This document shows positions 1-9,490 of a DNA stretch of 64,000 nt, one piece after another. Under the pieces are notes generated by a model. The model was not told where the DNA came from and did not search any database. It was given only the letters and a program-made list of their open reading frames with translations. The position numbers were made by a program, and so were the translations under genes. How positions within the stretch are numbered: the first letter of the stretch is position 1; each line of letters starts with the position of its first letter. This DNA is from Anaerolineae bacterium (GTDB taxonomy: Bacteria > Chloroflexota > Anaerolineae > Aggregatilineales > Aggregatilineaceae): the NCBI GenBank assembly GCA_027494015.1, contig JAOSJP010000023.1, positions 215,293 through 279,292 of the forward strand. The letters are read 5' to 3'.

Positions 1-365
1 AAGTGGGGCCGGACCTGAGCGGGGAGCAGTATCGCGCGCTGCTGCGCGTCTTCGCCGAGACGGGCGTGGCCGCTGTCGTGGCGACGAACACGCTGCCCCT
101 GCCCGCGCCGGACGATCTGGCGGTGGTGGCAGGGGTGGGCGGTGGGCGGCTGCACGCCCGCGCTGTCGAAGTGGCCGCGCTGCTGATGGCCGAGCGCGCT
201 GCGCACGGCTATCCGGTGGACGTGATCGCCTGTGGCGGCGTGCAGGATGGGGCCACGCTGCGCGCCTTCGCTGGGCTGGGCATCACCGCCATGCAGTATT
301 GGACGGCGCTCGTCTACCGGGGTCCGCTGGCGAGCGCGCTGCTCGCCTATGAGGGGGAACGATGA
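1..365 (+). CDS. pyrD: Dihydroorotate dehydrogenase, C-terminal part
   Basis: This is the last ~120 codons of a TIM-barrel dihydroorotate dehydrogenase, which oxidises dihydroorotate to orotate in UMP synthesis; the 5' end lies outside the window. Visible family features are a VGPDLS strand, the TNT motif that contacts substrate and FMN, the IACGGVQDG phosphate-binding turn, and the closing MQYWTALVYRGP segment. The stop overlaps the pyrE start as ATGA, so the genes are translationally coupled. The missing N-terminus prevents assignment to class 1 or class 2. Confidence 0.8.
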   Translation, partial: VGPDLSGEQYRALLRVFAETGVAAVVATNTLPLPAPDDLAVVAGVGGGRLHARAVEVAALLMAERAAHGYPVDVIACGGVQDGATLRAFAGLGITAMQYWTALVYRGPLASALLAYEGER

Positions 366-1036
366 GACTTTCGAACGCGCTGGGGACCGAGGTTGCCTGC
401 GCGCTGCTGGATTGTGAGGCGGTGGTCTTCACCCCGCGCGCGCCGATCACCTTCAAGTCGGGCATCCGCTCGCCGGTCTACGTGGACAATCGGCGGCTGC
501 CCTTCTGGCCCGCGCAGTGGCGGGTGGTGATCGAGGGCTTTCGCCGGGCGATTGTTGAGGGCGCGCTGGCCTTCGACGTGATCGCCGGCATCGAGGCGGC
601 GGGCATCCCGCACAGCGCGGCGCTGGCCTACGCGCTGGAGATGCCGTCGGTCTTCGTGCGCAAGCAGACCAAAGAGCACGGCACGCGCAGCCGCATCGAG
701 GGCGGCGACGTGAGCGGGAAGCGCGTGCTGCTGATCGAAGACCTGGTGACCACCGGCGGCAGCAGCCTGGCCGGGGTCGAGGCGCTGCGCGAGGGCGGGG
801 CGGTTGTGGAGCACTGCCTGTGCATCACCACCTACGGCTTCCCCGAAGCGCGGCGGGCCTTCGAGCGGGCGGCGGTGGCGCTGCACCCGCTGGCCCCGTT
901 TTCGGCCCTCGTCGCCGAGGCGAAACGCCGGGGTCAGTTCGGGGCGGACGAGCTGGCCATCCTCGAAGCGTGGCTGCGCGATCCGCATGGCTGGGCTGGG
1001 GCGCGCCCCGATGACTCGGAAGGAGATACGCGATGA
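362..1036 (+). CDS. pyrE: Orotate phosphoribosyltransferase
   Basis: The 224-residue protein transfers phosphoribose from PRPP to orotate, giving OMP. Residues 31-44 carry the orotate-binding FKSGIRSPVYVDNR stretch. Residues 101-107 hold a KQTKEHG catalytic loop, and 121-135 the PRPP-binding motif (VLLIEDLVTTGGSS). Length is normal for the family. It overlaps pyrD upstream and pyrF downstream by ATGA junctions, making a tight pyrDEF operon. The Ile/Asp/Gly-rich stretch around 72-85 is the usual PRTase core. No frameshift is visible. Confidence 0.93.
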   Translation: MRLSNALGTEVACALLDCEAVVFTPRAPITFKSGIRSPVYVDNRRLPFWPAQWRVVIEGFRRAIVEGALAFDVIAGIEAAGIPHSAALAYALEMPSVFVRKQTKEHGTRSRIEGGDVSGKRVLLIEDLVTTGGSSLAGVEALREGGAVVEHCLCITTYGFPEARRAFERAAVALHPLAPFSALVAEAKRRGQFGADELAILEAWLRDPHGWAGARPDDSEGDTR

Positions 1037-1833
1037 ACTGCGTGATCGAGAAATACGACCGCCGCGTCGAGCGCGTAGACTCGCTGCTGTGCGTGGGGCT
1101 GGACAGCCACTACGACAGCCTGCCGGAGCGTTTTAAGGGCGAGGAACTGCCTCAGTTCGCCTTCAACCGCTGGATCATTGAGCAGACTCATGCCTGCGTC
1201 AGCGCCTACAAGCCGAACATTGCCTTCTACGAGGCGCGCGGCATCGAAGGACTGCGCGCCCTGGAGGCGACGCAGACCTACCTGCGCGAGCACCACCCGG
1301 ACATCCTGACCATCTGCGACGCCAAGCGCGCCGACATCGGCTCGACCAATCGCGGCTATGTGACCGCCATCTTCGATCATCTGGGCTTCGACGCGGTGAC
1401 GCTCAACCCCTATCTGGGCGGCGAGGCGCTGGCCCCCTTCCTGGCCCGCGAAGACAAAGCCTGCATCCTGCTCTGCCGCACATCCAACCCCGGCGCGGGC
1501 GAATTTCAAGACCTGGCCGTGAATGGCAGGCCGCTGTGGTGGGTCGTGGCCGAACACATCGCCGGGCAGTGGAACGCGCGCGGCAACTGTATGCTGGTCG
1601 CTGGCGCGACGTACCCGGACGAGCTGCGCCGCATCCGCGCGCTGGTGGGCGAGATGACCCTGCTCGTGCCCGGCATCGGCACGCAGGGCGGCGACATCGA
1701 GCAGGCCATGCTCGCCGGGATGAACAGCCAGGGGCGCGGCATGATCGTCAACGCCTCGCGGGCCGTCATCTTCGCCGATGACCCAGAGGCGGCGGCGCGC
1801 GCCCTGCGCGACATCATGAACAGCTACCGGTAG
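1033..1833 (+). CDS. pyrF: Orotidine 5'-phosphate decarboxylase (type 2)
   Basis: This 266-residue TIM-barrel enzyme decarboxylates OMP to UMP, the last step of the pathway. The N-terminal CVGLDS motif (20-25) and the catalytic Asp/Lys array around D96, K98 and D101 (DAKRADIG) are present, followed by STNRGY as in the longer type 2 subfamily. The C-terminal VPGIGTQGGD segment is the phosphate-binding loop. Its ATG lies inside the pyrE stop (ATGA). It is the last gene of the operon: the next gene starts about 100 bp downstream. Confidence 0.92.
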   Translation: MNCVIEKYDRRVERVDSLLCVGLDSHYDSLPERFKGEELPQFAFNRWIIEQTHACVSAYKPNIAFYEARGIEGLRALEATQTYLREHHPDILTICDAKRADIGSTNRGYVTAIFDHLGFDAVTLNPYLGGEALAPFLAREDKACILLCRTSNPGAGEFQDLAVNGRPLWWVVAEHIAGQWNARGNCMLVAGATYPDELRRIRALVGEMTLLVPGIGTQGGDIEQAMLAGMNSQGRGMIVNASRAVIFADDPEAAARALRDIMNSYR

Positions 1834-1932
1834 CCCTACCCGCTAACTCGCCTGCGTAGGGATGCTGCTCTGCCGCGCCCGGCGATTTGCAGACAGATTG
1901 TTGGCCGACGTACACTCCCCAGGATTGCACCG

Positions 1933-2586
1933 ATGATCGAAGCCATTGTGTTTGACATGGACGGGCTGCTCGTGGATTCGGAGCCGCTGTGGCAGCAGGC
2001 ACGCATCGCCGCCTTCGGGGCCGAGCGCCTGCGCTGGACGGACGCGGATCAGCAGGCGGTGATGGGCACCAACAGTCAGGCATGGGCCAGGCTGATTCAG
2101 GCCAAGCTGGGCGACGGCACGCCGACCGAGGAGATCATCGAGCGCGTGCTGGACGCACTGGTTGCCCTCTACCGCCAGGAAGTGCCGCTGATGCCCGGCG
2201 CCAACGAGATTCTCAGCCTGCTGCGCGGGCGCTACCCGCTGGGCCTGGCCTCCGGCTCGCCCTACCGCCTGATCCACGCGGCGCTGGAGAGCGCGGGCTG
2301 GAACGGCACCTTCGACCCGGTGCTGTCCGCCGACGACGTGCCGCACGGCAAGCCCGCCCCGGACATTTACCTGGCCATCACTGCGCGGATGAGCGTCGCG
2401 GCGGAGCGCACGGCGGTGATCGAGGATTCGGCCAATGGCATTCTGGCGGGGCTGGCGGCGGGCGTCAAGGTGATCGCCGTGCCCGCGCGCGATCACCCGC
2501 CCAGCGCTGAGGTGCTGAGCAGGGCGAGCCTGGTGCTGGACTCGCTGCACGATTTCTCGCTGGGCGCGCTGCGCGATTTGATGTAA
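1933..2586 (+). CDS. HAD-superfamily phosphatase/phosphoglucomutase-like
   Basis: A 217-residue haloacid-dehalogenase hydrolase of the beta-phosphoglucomutase/2-deoxyglucose-6-phosphatase group. Motif I is FDMDG (nucleophile D8, acid/base D10), followed by VDSEPLW typical of this branch. Motif II is the Ser in LASGSPY, motif III the Lys in HGKPAPD, and motif IV is EDSANG. An alpha-helical cap lies between motifs I and II. It probably dephosphorylates or isomerises a small sugar phosphate. The substrate cannot be read from sequence. A CAGGA site precedes the ATG. Confidence 0.85.
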   Translation: MIEAIVFDMDGLLVDSEPLWQQARIAAFGAERLRWTDADQQAVMGTNSQAWARLIQAKLGDGTPTEEIIERVLDALVALYRQEVPLMPGANEILSLLRGRYPLGLASGSPYRLIHAALESAGWNGTFDPVLSADDVPHGKPAPDIYLAITARMSVAAERTAVIEDSANGILAGLAAGVKVIAVPARDHPPSAEVLSRASLVLDSLHDFSLGALRDLM

Positions 2587-2599
2587 TTTGATGCGATTT

Positions 2600-2680
2600 G
2601 ACGATCATGGTCGGTAGGGGAGGGTTAGTAAACTCTCCCCTACGAGACGCCCAGGATGCGTTACCCGTGTTGAATGTCAA
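2600..2680. repeat. Palindromic repeat with conserved flanks (inverted copy)
   Basis: The core at 2614-2643 is a near-perfect 30-bp palindrome (GTAGGGGAGGG...CTCTCCCCTAC). Left of it is a GATCATGGTC segment; right of it lies a stretch ending TTGAATGTCAA. Both flanks recur in opposite orientation around the palindrome at 24689-24718, so the repeated unit is about 80-95 bp rather than the palindrome alone. The rest of the 2587-2825 gap shows nothing else recognisable. Confidence 0.8.
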
Positions 2681-2825
2681 ACTCCATTAGGGCGGGGAGC
2701 GCCAGCGAGAAAAGTGAAAGACCGGGAATTTCTCCGACGTCCAATGAGGAGCCGCTGACAACCTTCGCGCTCACCGTTGGCGTGGATTTCTGAGACCAGG
2801 ACGACTCAGATGAGGAGGCCGTACT

Positions 2826-4253
2826 GTGAAGCAATCACTCATTCTTCTGGCGCTAGTCGCGTTGACAGTCCTGCCGGCAGGTCGGGTTGCTGCTTCCCCG
2901 CTGCTACAGAGTCCCCCAGGCGGTATAGTCATAACGACAGAGTATGCCCCTGGTACCCAGGCAGCGACGGATGCGTTCCTCGCCGAAGCTGTGTCCTCAG
3001 ACTGGCTGGTTCCCGAGGGCAGCCCTGCGCATTATGAGCTGCGCATCATCACTTCTAGCATTGAAGACCGGCAGTGCTCCTATACGCTGCCGGGCGGCCA
3101 GCAGGTCATCTACATCCTGAACACGATGCGCCTTCAAGTTGAGGCGACAATCACCGATCTGAAGACCGGGAAGCAGCTCGATTCGCGGACCTTCGGCGGG
3201 CATTCGTTCAATTGCCCCCAGACGCTGGTCAATCAGACCGGCTTTGACCCGGTCAGCGGGACAAAGACTGTGTATGGCGAAATGCCTCCGGACGATTTCA
3301 TCAACTGGCTGCAACTGATCATAGCCCTGGCTGCCCAGCCTGATATCGCCATGATGCTGACGGGTCACACGGGGCTGGTGTGGCAGGTGTTGTTCAGCCC
3401 CGATGGTCAGAATATCCTCACGATGGGCGATGACCAGACGGTACGCATCTGGGATGCTCAGACTGGGCAGCAACTGCGGCAGGTAGGCAGCCTGGGCCTG
3501 GTCTCCAGCGTTGCCTACAGCCCGGATGGCAGTCTGGTCGTCACCGGCAACAGCAATGGCGAGGTCGCTGTCTGGACTGCATCAGTCGTCGAGACAGCCC
3601 GCGTATTCCAGACCGCAAGTGATGATCAGTGGGGTGATCAGGTGAACGCTGTTGCCTTCAGCCCCGACGGCACGCGGATCGCCGCCGGTGGTCACAATAA
3701 CCGGGTGGAGGTTTGGGAACTCGAAAGCGAAACCAAGCAACTTGATCTCCAGGGACACTCCGGCACAATCATCAGCGTCGCGTTCAGCCCCGATGGAAAG
3801 TCCATTCTCACTGCCAGCGACGACACCACCGTGCGTATCTGGGATGCGTTGACCGGTGAAGAACGCCTTCAATTCACGGGGCATGAGGATGAGCTGGATG
3901 AAGCACACTTCAGTCCGGATGGTCAGCATGTCTTGAGCCTGGGGTGGGATGATACGCTGCTCGTCTGGGATGCCGTCACAGGCAGCGTGTTGTTTCAGAT
4001 CGCAGAAGACGATTCGTTCTTCAGTCCCGCTAGAGCCTGTTATACCCCTGATGGCCAGTCCATCCTGACGGTGGAGACCTATCCCGACACGCTGTGGACC
4101 CTGTGGGATGCCCAAACTGGAGAGAGAGTGCGACAGTTCGGCAGCCTGGCGGGAGTACCGGTAGTCGTTGTGCGAGCTTTGAGCATAAGTCCCGATGGCG
4201 AGTATATCGCCGTAGCTGTCGCTGAGCTGGTGGTGATCGTGCCGATCCCGTAA
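2826..4253 (+). CDS. Secreted WD40-repeat protein
   Basis: A 475-residue protein with a clear Sec signal peptide (MKQSLILLALVALTVLPAGRVAAS). Residues ~25-175 form a beta-rich N-terminal domain I do not recognise, with two Cys (in RQCSY and FNCPQT) that could pair outside the cell. From ~178 come about seven WD40 blades, each with an FSPDG or YSPDG turn and often a closing VRIWDAQTG. Seven blades would close one propeller, suggesting a protein-binding scaffold outside the membrane. The start is a GTG with AGGAGG seven bases upstream. The last blade lacks the WD pair and ends at VVIVPIP. Confidence 0.85.
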   Translation: MKQSLILLALVALTVLPAGRVAASPLLQSPPGGIVITTEYAPGTQAATDAFLAEAVSSDWLVPEGSPAHYELRIITSSIEDRQCSYTLPGGQQVIYILNTMRLQVEATITDLKTGKQLDSRTFGGHSFNCPQTLVNQTGFDPVSGTKTVYGEMPPDDFINWLQLIIALAAQPDIAMMLTGHTGLVWQVLFSPDGQNILTMGDDQTVRIWDAQTGQQLRQVGSLGLVSSVAYSPDGSLVVTGNSNGEVAVWTASVVETARVFQTASDDQWGDQVNAVAFSPDGTRIAAGGHNNRVEVWELESETKQLDLQGHSGTIISVAFSPDGKSILTASDDTTVRIWDALTGEERLQFTGHEDELDEAHFSPDGQHVLSLGWDDTLLVWDAVTGSVLFQIAEDDSFFSPARACYTPDGQSILTVETYPDTLWTLWDAQTGERVRQFGSLAGVPVVVVRALSISPDGEYIAVAVAELVVIVPIP

Positions 4254-4422
4254 GCGCATCAAGTGACAACAGGCTCTTTGCCCAGAGCTTCTCGGTGAAA
4301 TCGTATTCGCCATCCTGCTTGCCAGCGGAGACGGTAGGGATCGCGCTCATCGTAACAGCAGTAGCGCCCATTGGCCGGAAAGTCGCCTGGCTTGTTAGAT
4401 GAAACCCTGAGGAGGCACCCCT

Positions 4423-5466
4423 ATGGGCAAGGCCCTTATTGTCACCGGCCCGCGCGCGCTGGGCTACGAAGAGTGCCCGGACGACCCCCTTCCCGCCGAC
4501 GGCGTGCGCATCAAGACCCTCTTCTCCGGCATCAGCGCGGGGACTGAGCTGACGCAGTATCGCGGCACGACGCCCTTCCTGACCAAGCGCTGGGATGCCG
4601 ATGTGCGCCTGTTCCGCCCCGGCGAGGGGACTTCGCTCACCTACCCGATCCGCACCTGGGGCTACGAGGAAGTGGGCGAAGTCGTCGAGGTCGGCAGCGC
4701 CGTCGAGGATATTCCCGTCGGTGCGCGCATCTTTGGCACGTGGGGGCACCGCACCCATCACCTGGCGAACGCCGACGACGCCCGCCCGCGCCTGATGCCC
4801 GCCGGGCTTGACCCCATCCTGGGCATTTTCTCGCACATCGGGGCCATCGCCCTCAACGGCGTGCACGATGGGCGGGTGCGCATCGGCGAGACGGTCGCCG
4901 TCTTTGGGCTGGGCGTGCTGGGGCAGATCGTCGCCCAGGCCGCCCGCCAATCCGGGGCGCAGGTGATCGCGGTTGACCTGCACGACGCCCGCCTGGAGAC
5001 GGCGCGGGCGCACGGCGCGCACACGACCTTGAACGCCCGCCGTGAGAAGATCGCCGAAGCGATCAAAGACCTGACGGACGGGCGCGGCGCGGATGTGTGC
5101 TTCGAGGTCAGCGGGTCTACGCTGGCGCTCAGCGAGGCCATTCGCGCCGCAGCGTATTCGGCGCGCGTGGTGACGATGGGCTTCTTCCAGGGCGAGGCGG
5201 CGGGGTTGTTTCTGGGCGAAGAGTTCCACCACAACCGCATCAACGTCGTCTGCTCGCAGATTGGCGGCACCGATCCGGAATTGAAGTATCGCTGGGACAA
5301 GCTGCGCCTGTGGCAGGCGGCGATCCAGCTTCAGGCCGCTGGCTTGCTGCAACTGCGCTCGCTAATCAGCCACACCGTGCCCTTCGAGCGCGCCGCCGAG
5401 CTTTTCACCATGCTCGACCAGACGCCCGACCAGATTACGCAAGCTGTGCTTGAGTTCCCTGCCTGA
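4423..5466 (+). CDS. MDR-family (zinc-type) dehydrogenase
   Basis: A 347-residue medium-chain dehydrogenase/reductase. A GroES-like domain occupies the N-terminus and a Rossmann domain starts near 160 with VAVFGLGVLGQIVAQ, followed by an acidic residue (VIAVD) that favours NAD(H). The four-Cys structural zinc loop of classical alcohol dehydrogenases is absent and catalytic zinc ligands are not obvious, so it may be a structural-zinc-less polyol or sugar dehydrogenase. GAGGAGG precedes the ATG. The substrate is unknown. It stands alone between the WD40 gene and the corrinoid gene. Confidence 0.82.
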   Translation: MGKALIVTGPRALGYEECPDDPLPADGVRIKTLFSGISAGTELTQYRGTTPFLTKRWDADVRLFRPGEGTSLTYPIRTWGYEEVGEVVEVGSAVEDIPVGARIFGTWGHRTHHLANADDARPRLMPAGLDPILGIFSHIGAIALNGVHDGRVRIGETVAVFGLGVLGQIVAQAARQSGAQVIAVDLHDARLETARAHGAHTTLNARREKIAEAIKDLTDGRGADVCFEVSGSTLALSEAIRAAAYSARVVTMGFFQGEAAGLFLGEEFHHNRINVVCSQIGGTDPELKYRWDKLRLWQAAIQLQAAGLLQLRSLISHTVPFERAAELFTMLDQTPDQITQAVLEFPA

Positions 5467-5478
5467 TGGCTGATACAC

Positions 5479-5629
5479 GTAGGAGCGGGTTTCAAAACCC
5501 GCCCCTACAGACCCTACCAGGCATCCGTGCTTCTCCTTCAAGCCGCCCGTTTCTTCCGATGATTGTGATCGCTCGTCGTTACGCTAAATCAACACTGTCT
5601 AACATGTCCGACCCTCCATGCATGGAGAG
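5479..5629. repeat. Long dispersed repeat beginning with the 30-bp palindrome
   Basis: The 30-bp palindrome (5479-5508, two mismatches at its centre) is followed by ~120 bp that recur at 48131-48280 with about 90% identity by eye, including GATCGCTCGTCGTTACGC and AATCAACACTGTCT. No ORF is carried. This looks like a non-autonomous mobile unit rather than a simple terminator. Confidence 0.8.
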
Positions 5630-5672
5630 GGAGCAAGCCGGGCGCAGCGAGACTGGGGGTGAGGTCAGGCCG
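5630..5672. repeat. GC-rich dispersed repeat fragment
   Basis: The stretch reads GAGCAAGCCGGGCGCAGCGA and ends GGGGGTGAGGTCA. It is the same module found near 22757, 41183, 48281, 53940 and 59704. The following 5673-5882 gap holds no gene; I looked for a cobalamin riboswitch before the corrinoid gene and did not find one. Confidence 0.6.
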
Positions 5673-5882
5673 CCCTGATCGGCGTGAGAGAAATCACGCT
5701 GTACGAGGCCAAATGGTTACTGGTGCGCTGCCGGGATTTCGACTATCATTGTCGTGGTGTTACGCGGCTTGGGACTGCCAGTCCCCAACAGCCGCGCTCC
5801 ATTTTGCCGGCGCCGCCTACGGGTGCTTAGTTGTCAGGCTTTCAGGCGCAGGATGGCCTGGGCCACAAGGAGTACGCGCGAA

Positions 5883-6515
5883 ATGTCGTTGATTCAAGAG
5901 ATTCGCCAAGGTGTGATTGAGGGGCAGGCCAAAGTCGTTGTGCCGAAGGTCGAGCAGGCGCTCGCCGAGGGGATCGCCCCCGACAAGATTCTGCACGAGG
6001 GCCTGATTGACGCGATGGGCGAAGTGGGCCGCCTGTTCGAAGAAGGCGAATACTTCGTGCCAGAGATGCTCATCTCTGCGCGGGCCATGTCGGCGGCGCT
6101 GGAAAAGCTCAAACCCCTGCTGGTTGAGACGGGCGTCGAGCCGATCGGCAGGGTGGCGATTGGCACGGTCAAGGGCGACCTGCACGACATCGGTAAATCG
6201 CTGGTGGCGATGATGCTTGAAGGCGCCGGGTTCGAGATCGTCAACCTGGGCGTGGATGTCGCGCCGGAAAAGTTCGTCGAAGAGATTCGGAAGGGCGCGC
6301 AGGTCGTGGCCATGTCCGCCCTGTTGACCACGACCATGCCCAACATGAAGTCAACCATCGAGGCGCTGAAGGCCGCCGGGCTGCGCGACAAGGCCAAGGT
6401 CCTCATCGGCGGCGCGCCGGTGACCCAGGCTTACGCCGACGAGATTGGCGCCGACGGCTATGCGTCGGATGCTTCAGCGGCGGTGCGTAAGGCCAAGCAG
6501 CTCATCGGCGACTAA
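5883..6515 (+). CDS. Corrinoid (B12-binding) methyltransferase protein
   Basis: A 210-residue two-domain corrinoid protein of the MtbC/MtmC/MetH-like family, which shuttles a methyl group between a methyltransferase pair. Residues ~1-85 form the helical cap (EGLIDAMGEVGRLFEEGEYFVPEML). Residues ~88-210 form the Rossmann-like B12 domain with GDLHDIG, where H101 is the lower cobalt ligand (D99-x-H101-x-x-G104). The ATG at 5883 follows AAGGAG; an earlier in-frame start would add a non-homologous arginine-rich leader. No methyltransferase partner is nearby, so the methyl donor is unknown. A strong hairpin follows. Confidence 0.9.
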   Translation: MSLIQEIRQGVIEGQAKVVVPKVEQALAEGIAPDKILHEGLIDAMGEVGRLFEEGEYFVPEMLISARAMSAALEKLKPLLVETGVEPIGRVAIGTVKGDLHDIGKSLVAMMLEGAGFEIVNLGVDVAPEKFVEEIRKGAQVVAMSALLTTTMPNMKSTIEALKAAGLRDKAKVLIGGAPVTQAYADEIGADGYASDASAAVRKAKQLIGD

Positions 6516-6536
6516 AGCCCGCGCCTTTCCCATAAA

Positions 6537-6581
6537 CCACTCGCGCGCCACGAGCGGCAACTTGGCTCGTGGCGCGCGTGG
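6537..6581 (+). terminator. Hairpin after the corrinoid gene
   Basis: A long, almost perfect inverted repeat with arms of about 17 bp (CGCGCGCCACGAGC / GCTCGTGGCGCGCG) around an 8-nt loop lies 20 bp after the stop. It lacks a T tract, so it may be an RNA-stabilising hairpin instead of an intrinsic terminator. Confidence 0.5.
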
Positions 6582-6600
6582 CATCTCCTCCGAGAGGCCT

Positions 6601-6655
6601 GTAGGGGCGGGTTTCGAAACCCGCCCCTACCAGCGGCTACCGATCATGATCGTCA
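6601..6655. repeat. Perfect 30-bp palindrome with GATCATGATC flank
   Basis: Positions 6601-6630 are a perfect palindrome (GTAGGGGCGGGTTTC and its reverse complement). The right flank CCGATCATGATCGTCA is shared with copies at 2600 (inverted) and 24651. It lies between convergent genes. Confidence 0.85.
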
Positions 6656-6701
6656 GGACACATCAGCGCAGCGCCCCTGCCTCCCCTGGCATCCCCACCC
6701 G

Positions 6702-8192
6702 TCAGAGCGCCGCCTGTCGGTCGAAGGCCGGCTTGAGCAGCGGGTAAAGATCGCGGTAAAGCTGGTAGGTCGCCTCGTAGGCCCCGGCGTCCGCGCCCGG
6801 CTCGACGCGCGCGCCGGTCTTGACCGCCGCGCCAGCCGCCGTCTGCACGTCCGGCCACACACCGCCGCCCACCCCGGCCAGCAGCGCCGCGCCATAGGCC
6901 GCGCCCTCAATGGCCTCGGTCACCACCAGCGGCACGCCCAGCACATCGGCCATGATCTGCCGCCAGAGCAGGCTCCTGGCCCCGCCGCCGCTCACGCGCA
7001 CCTCGTGGATCAGCCCGGCGGGGCTGGCCTTGATCAGCTCGAAGCTGTCGCGCAGGCCAAAGGCCACGCCCTCCAGCACGGCGCGCGTCAGATGGGCGCG
7101 CGTGTGACGGGCCGTCAGCCCGACGAACGCGCCACGCGCCAGTGGGTCGGGGTGCGGCGTGCGCTCGCCGGTCAGGTAGGGCAGGAAAAGCAGCCCTTCG
7201 CAGCCGGGCGGCGCCTGACTCGCCTCGTCGGTCAGCGCGCCGAAGTCCTCGCCCGGCGCCAGCGTGTCGCGGTACCACTGCAGGCTGCCCGCCGCGCTGA
7301 GCATGACGCCCATGAAGTGCCACTGGCCCGGCACGGTGTGGCAGAAGGCGTGCAGCCGACCGTCCGGCTCGTAGGCGTAACTGGCCAGCGGCGCGAAGAC
7401 CACGCCCGACGTGCCCACCGTCAGGGCGACGATGCCCGGCTGCACGGCCCCGACGCCGGTCGCCTGGGCCGCCTGGTCGCCGCCCCCGCCGACGACGGGC
7501 GTGCCCGCTCGCAGGCCGGTCAGCGCGGCAGCCCGCTCGCTGATCACGCCGGTCACCTGCGGCCCCTCGTGGACTTTGGGCAGCCAGGCGGCGGGGATGT
7601 CCAGCGCGTCCAGCACCGCCTCCGACCAGCGGCGGTGGGCGACATCGAGCAGCAGCGTGCCCGCTGCCCCGGCCAGGTCGGTGTGATGGTCGCCAGTCAG
7701 CTTGAAGCGGATAAAGTCCTTCGGCAGCAGGATGTGGCGAATGCGCGCGTAGACCTCCGGCTCGTGCTCGCGCACCCACAGAATCTTGGGCGCGGTGAAG
7801 CCGGTGAGCGCGCGGTTGCCGGTGAGCTGGATCAGGCGCGCCGCGCCGATGGTGGCGGTGATCGCGTCGCACTGCGCCTGCGTGCGCTGGTCGTTCCACA
7901 GGATGGCCGGGCGCAGCACCTCGTCGCGCTCGTCCAGGCAGACCAGGCCGTGCATCTGCCCGGTCAGGCCGATGGCCTGGAGCGTGGCGGCGGCCCCGGT
8001 CTGCGCCAGCACGGCGCGGATCGAGGCGACCATGCCGTTCCACCAATCCGCCGGGTCCTGCTCGCTCCACAACGGAAATGGCTGGCTGATGGGGTGCGGC
8101 GTCGTGTGGCTGGCGATCACCTCGCCGCGCTCGTCAACCAGCAGCGCCTTGGAGCCGGTCGTGCTGACATCGAGACCGAGTAGCGTGCGCAT
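6702..8192 (-). CDS. xylB: Xylulokinase
   Basis: A 496-residue FGGY carbohydrate kinase that phosphorylates D-xylulose to xylulose 5-phosphate. The N-terminal LLGLDVSTTGSKALLVD strand binds ATP phosphates. SEQDPADWW and GLTGQMHG are the xylulokinase-specific substrate loops. GGGGDQAAQATG carries the catalytic Asp, and the C-terminal half has VSGGGARSLLWRQ with the ADVLG/PL adenine-site segment. Length matches the family. AGGAGGGACT precedes the ATG, and only 8 bp separate it from xylA upstream, so the two are co-transcribed. Confidence 0.92.
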   Translation of the reverse strand: MRTLLGLDVSTTGSKALLVDERGEVIASHTTPHPISQPFPLWSEQDPADWWNGMVASIRAVLAQTGAAATLQAIGLTGQMHGLVCLDERDEVLRPAILWNDQRTQAQCDAITATIGAARLIQLTGNRALTGFTAPKILWVREHEPEVYARIRHILLPKDFIRFKLTGDHHTDLAGAAGTLLLDVAHRRWSEAVLDALDIPAAWLPKVHEGPQVTGVISERAAALTGLRAGTPVVGGGGDQAAQATGVGAVQPGIVALTVGTSGVVFAPLASYAYEPDGRLHAFCHTVPGQWHFMGVMLSAAGSLQWYRDTLAPGEDFGALTDEASQAPPGCEGLLFLPYLTGERTPHPDPLARGAFVGLTARHTRAHLTRAVLEGVAFGLRDSFELIKASPAGLIHEVRVSGGGARSLLWRQIMADVLGVPLVVTEAIEGAAYGAALLAGVGGGVWPDVQTAAGAAVKTGARVEPGADAGAYEATYQLYRDLYPLLKPAFDRQAAL

Positions 8193-8200
8193 AGTCCCTC

Positions 8201-9367
<1,167 letters not shown>

Positions 9368-9437
9368 GCTAGATGCTCCTCATCATGTCACGATTGCTGC
9401 CGCTGATGGCAGGCGCGCTGTTGTGCAGGAGTTGCAG

Positions 9438-9461
9438 AAGAGGGGACGCGCGTCCCCTCTT
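9438..9461 (-). other. Perfect 24-bp palindrome in the xylA leader
   Basis: The sequence AAGAGGGGACGC and its reverse complement form a stem in the 123-bp gap between the oxidoreductase gene and xylA, with T residues on both sides. It could end transcripts from upstream or protect the xylAB message. Which of these it does cannot be told from sequence. Confidence 0.45.
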
Positions 9462-9490
9462 TGTTGCGTGTGGTGTTAGCCCGCAGACGC

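Noticed and set aside
5673..5882. Possible cobalamin riboswitch before the corrinoid gene
   Set aside because: I found neither the conserved B12-box nor the expected paired core.
6601..6630. Treating the 30-bp palindromes as simple transcription terminators
   Set aside because: They lack T tracts, are nearly identical at distant loci and carry conserved flanks, which fits a dispersed element better.
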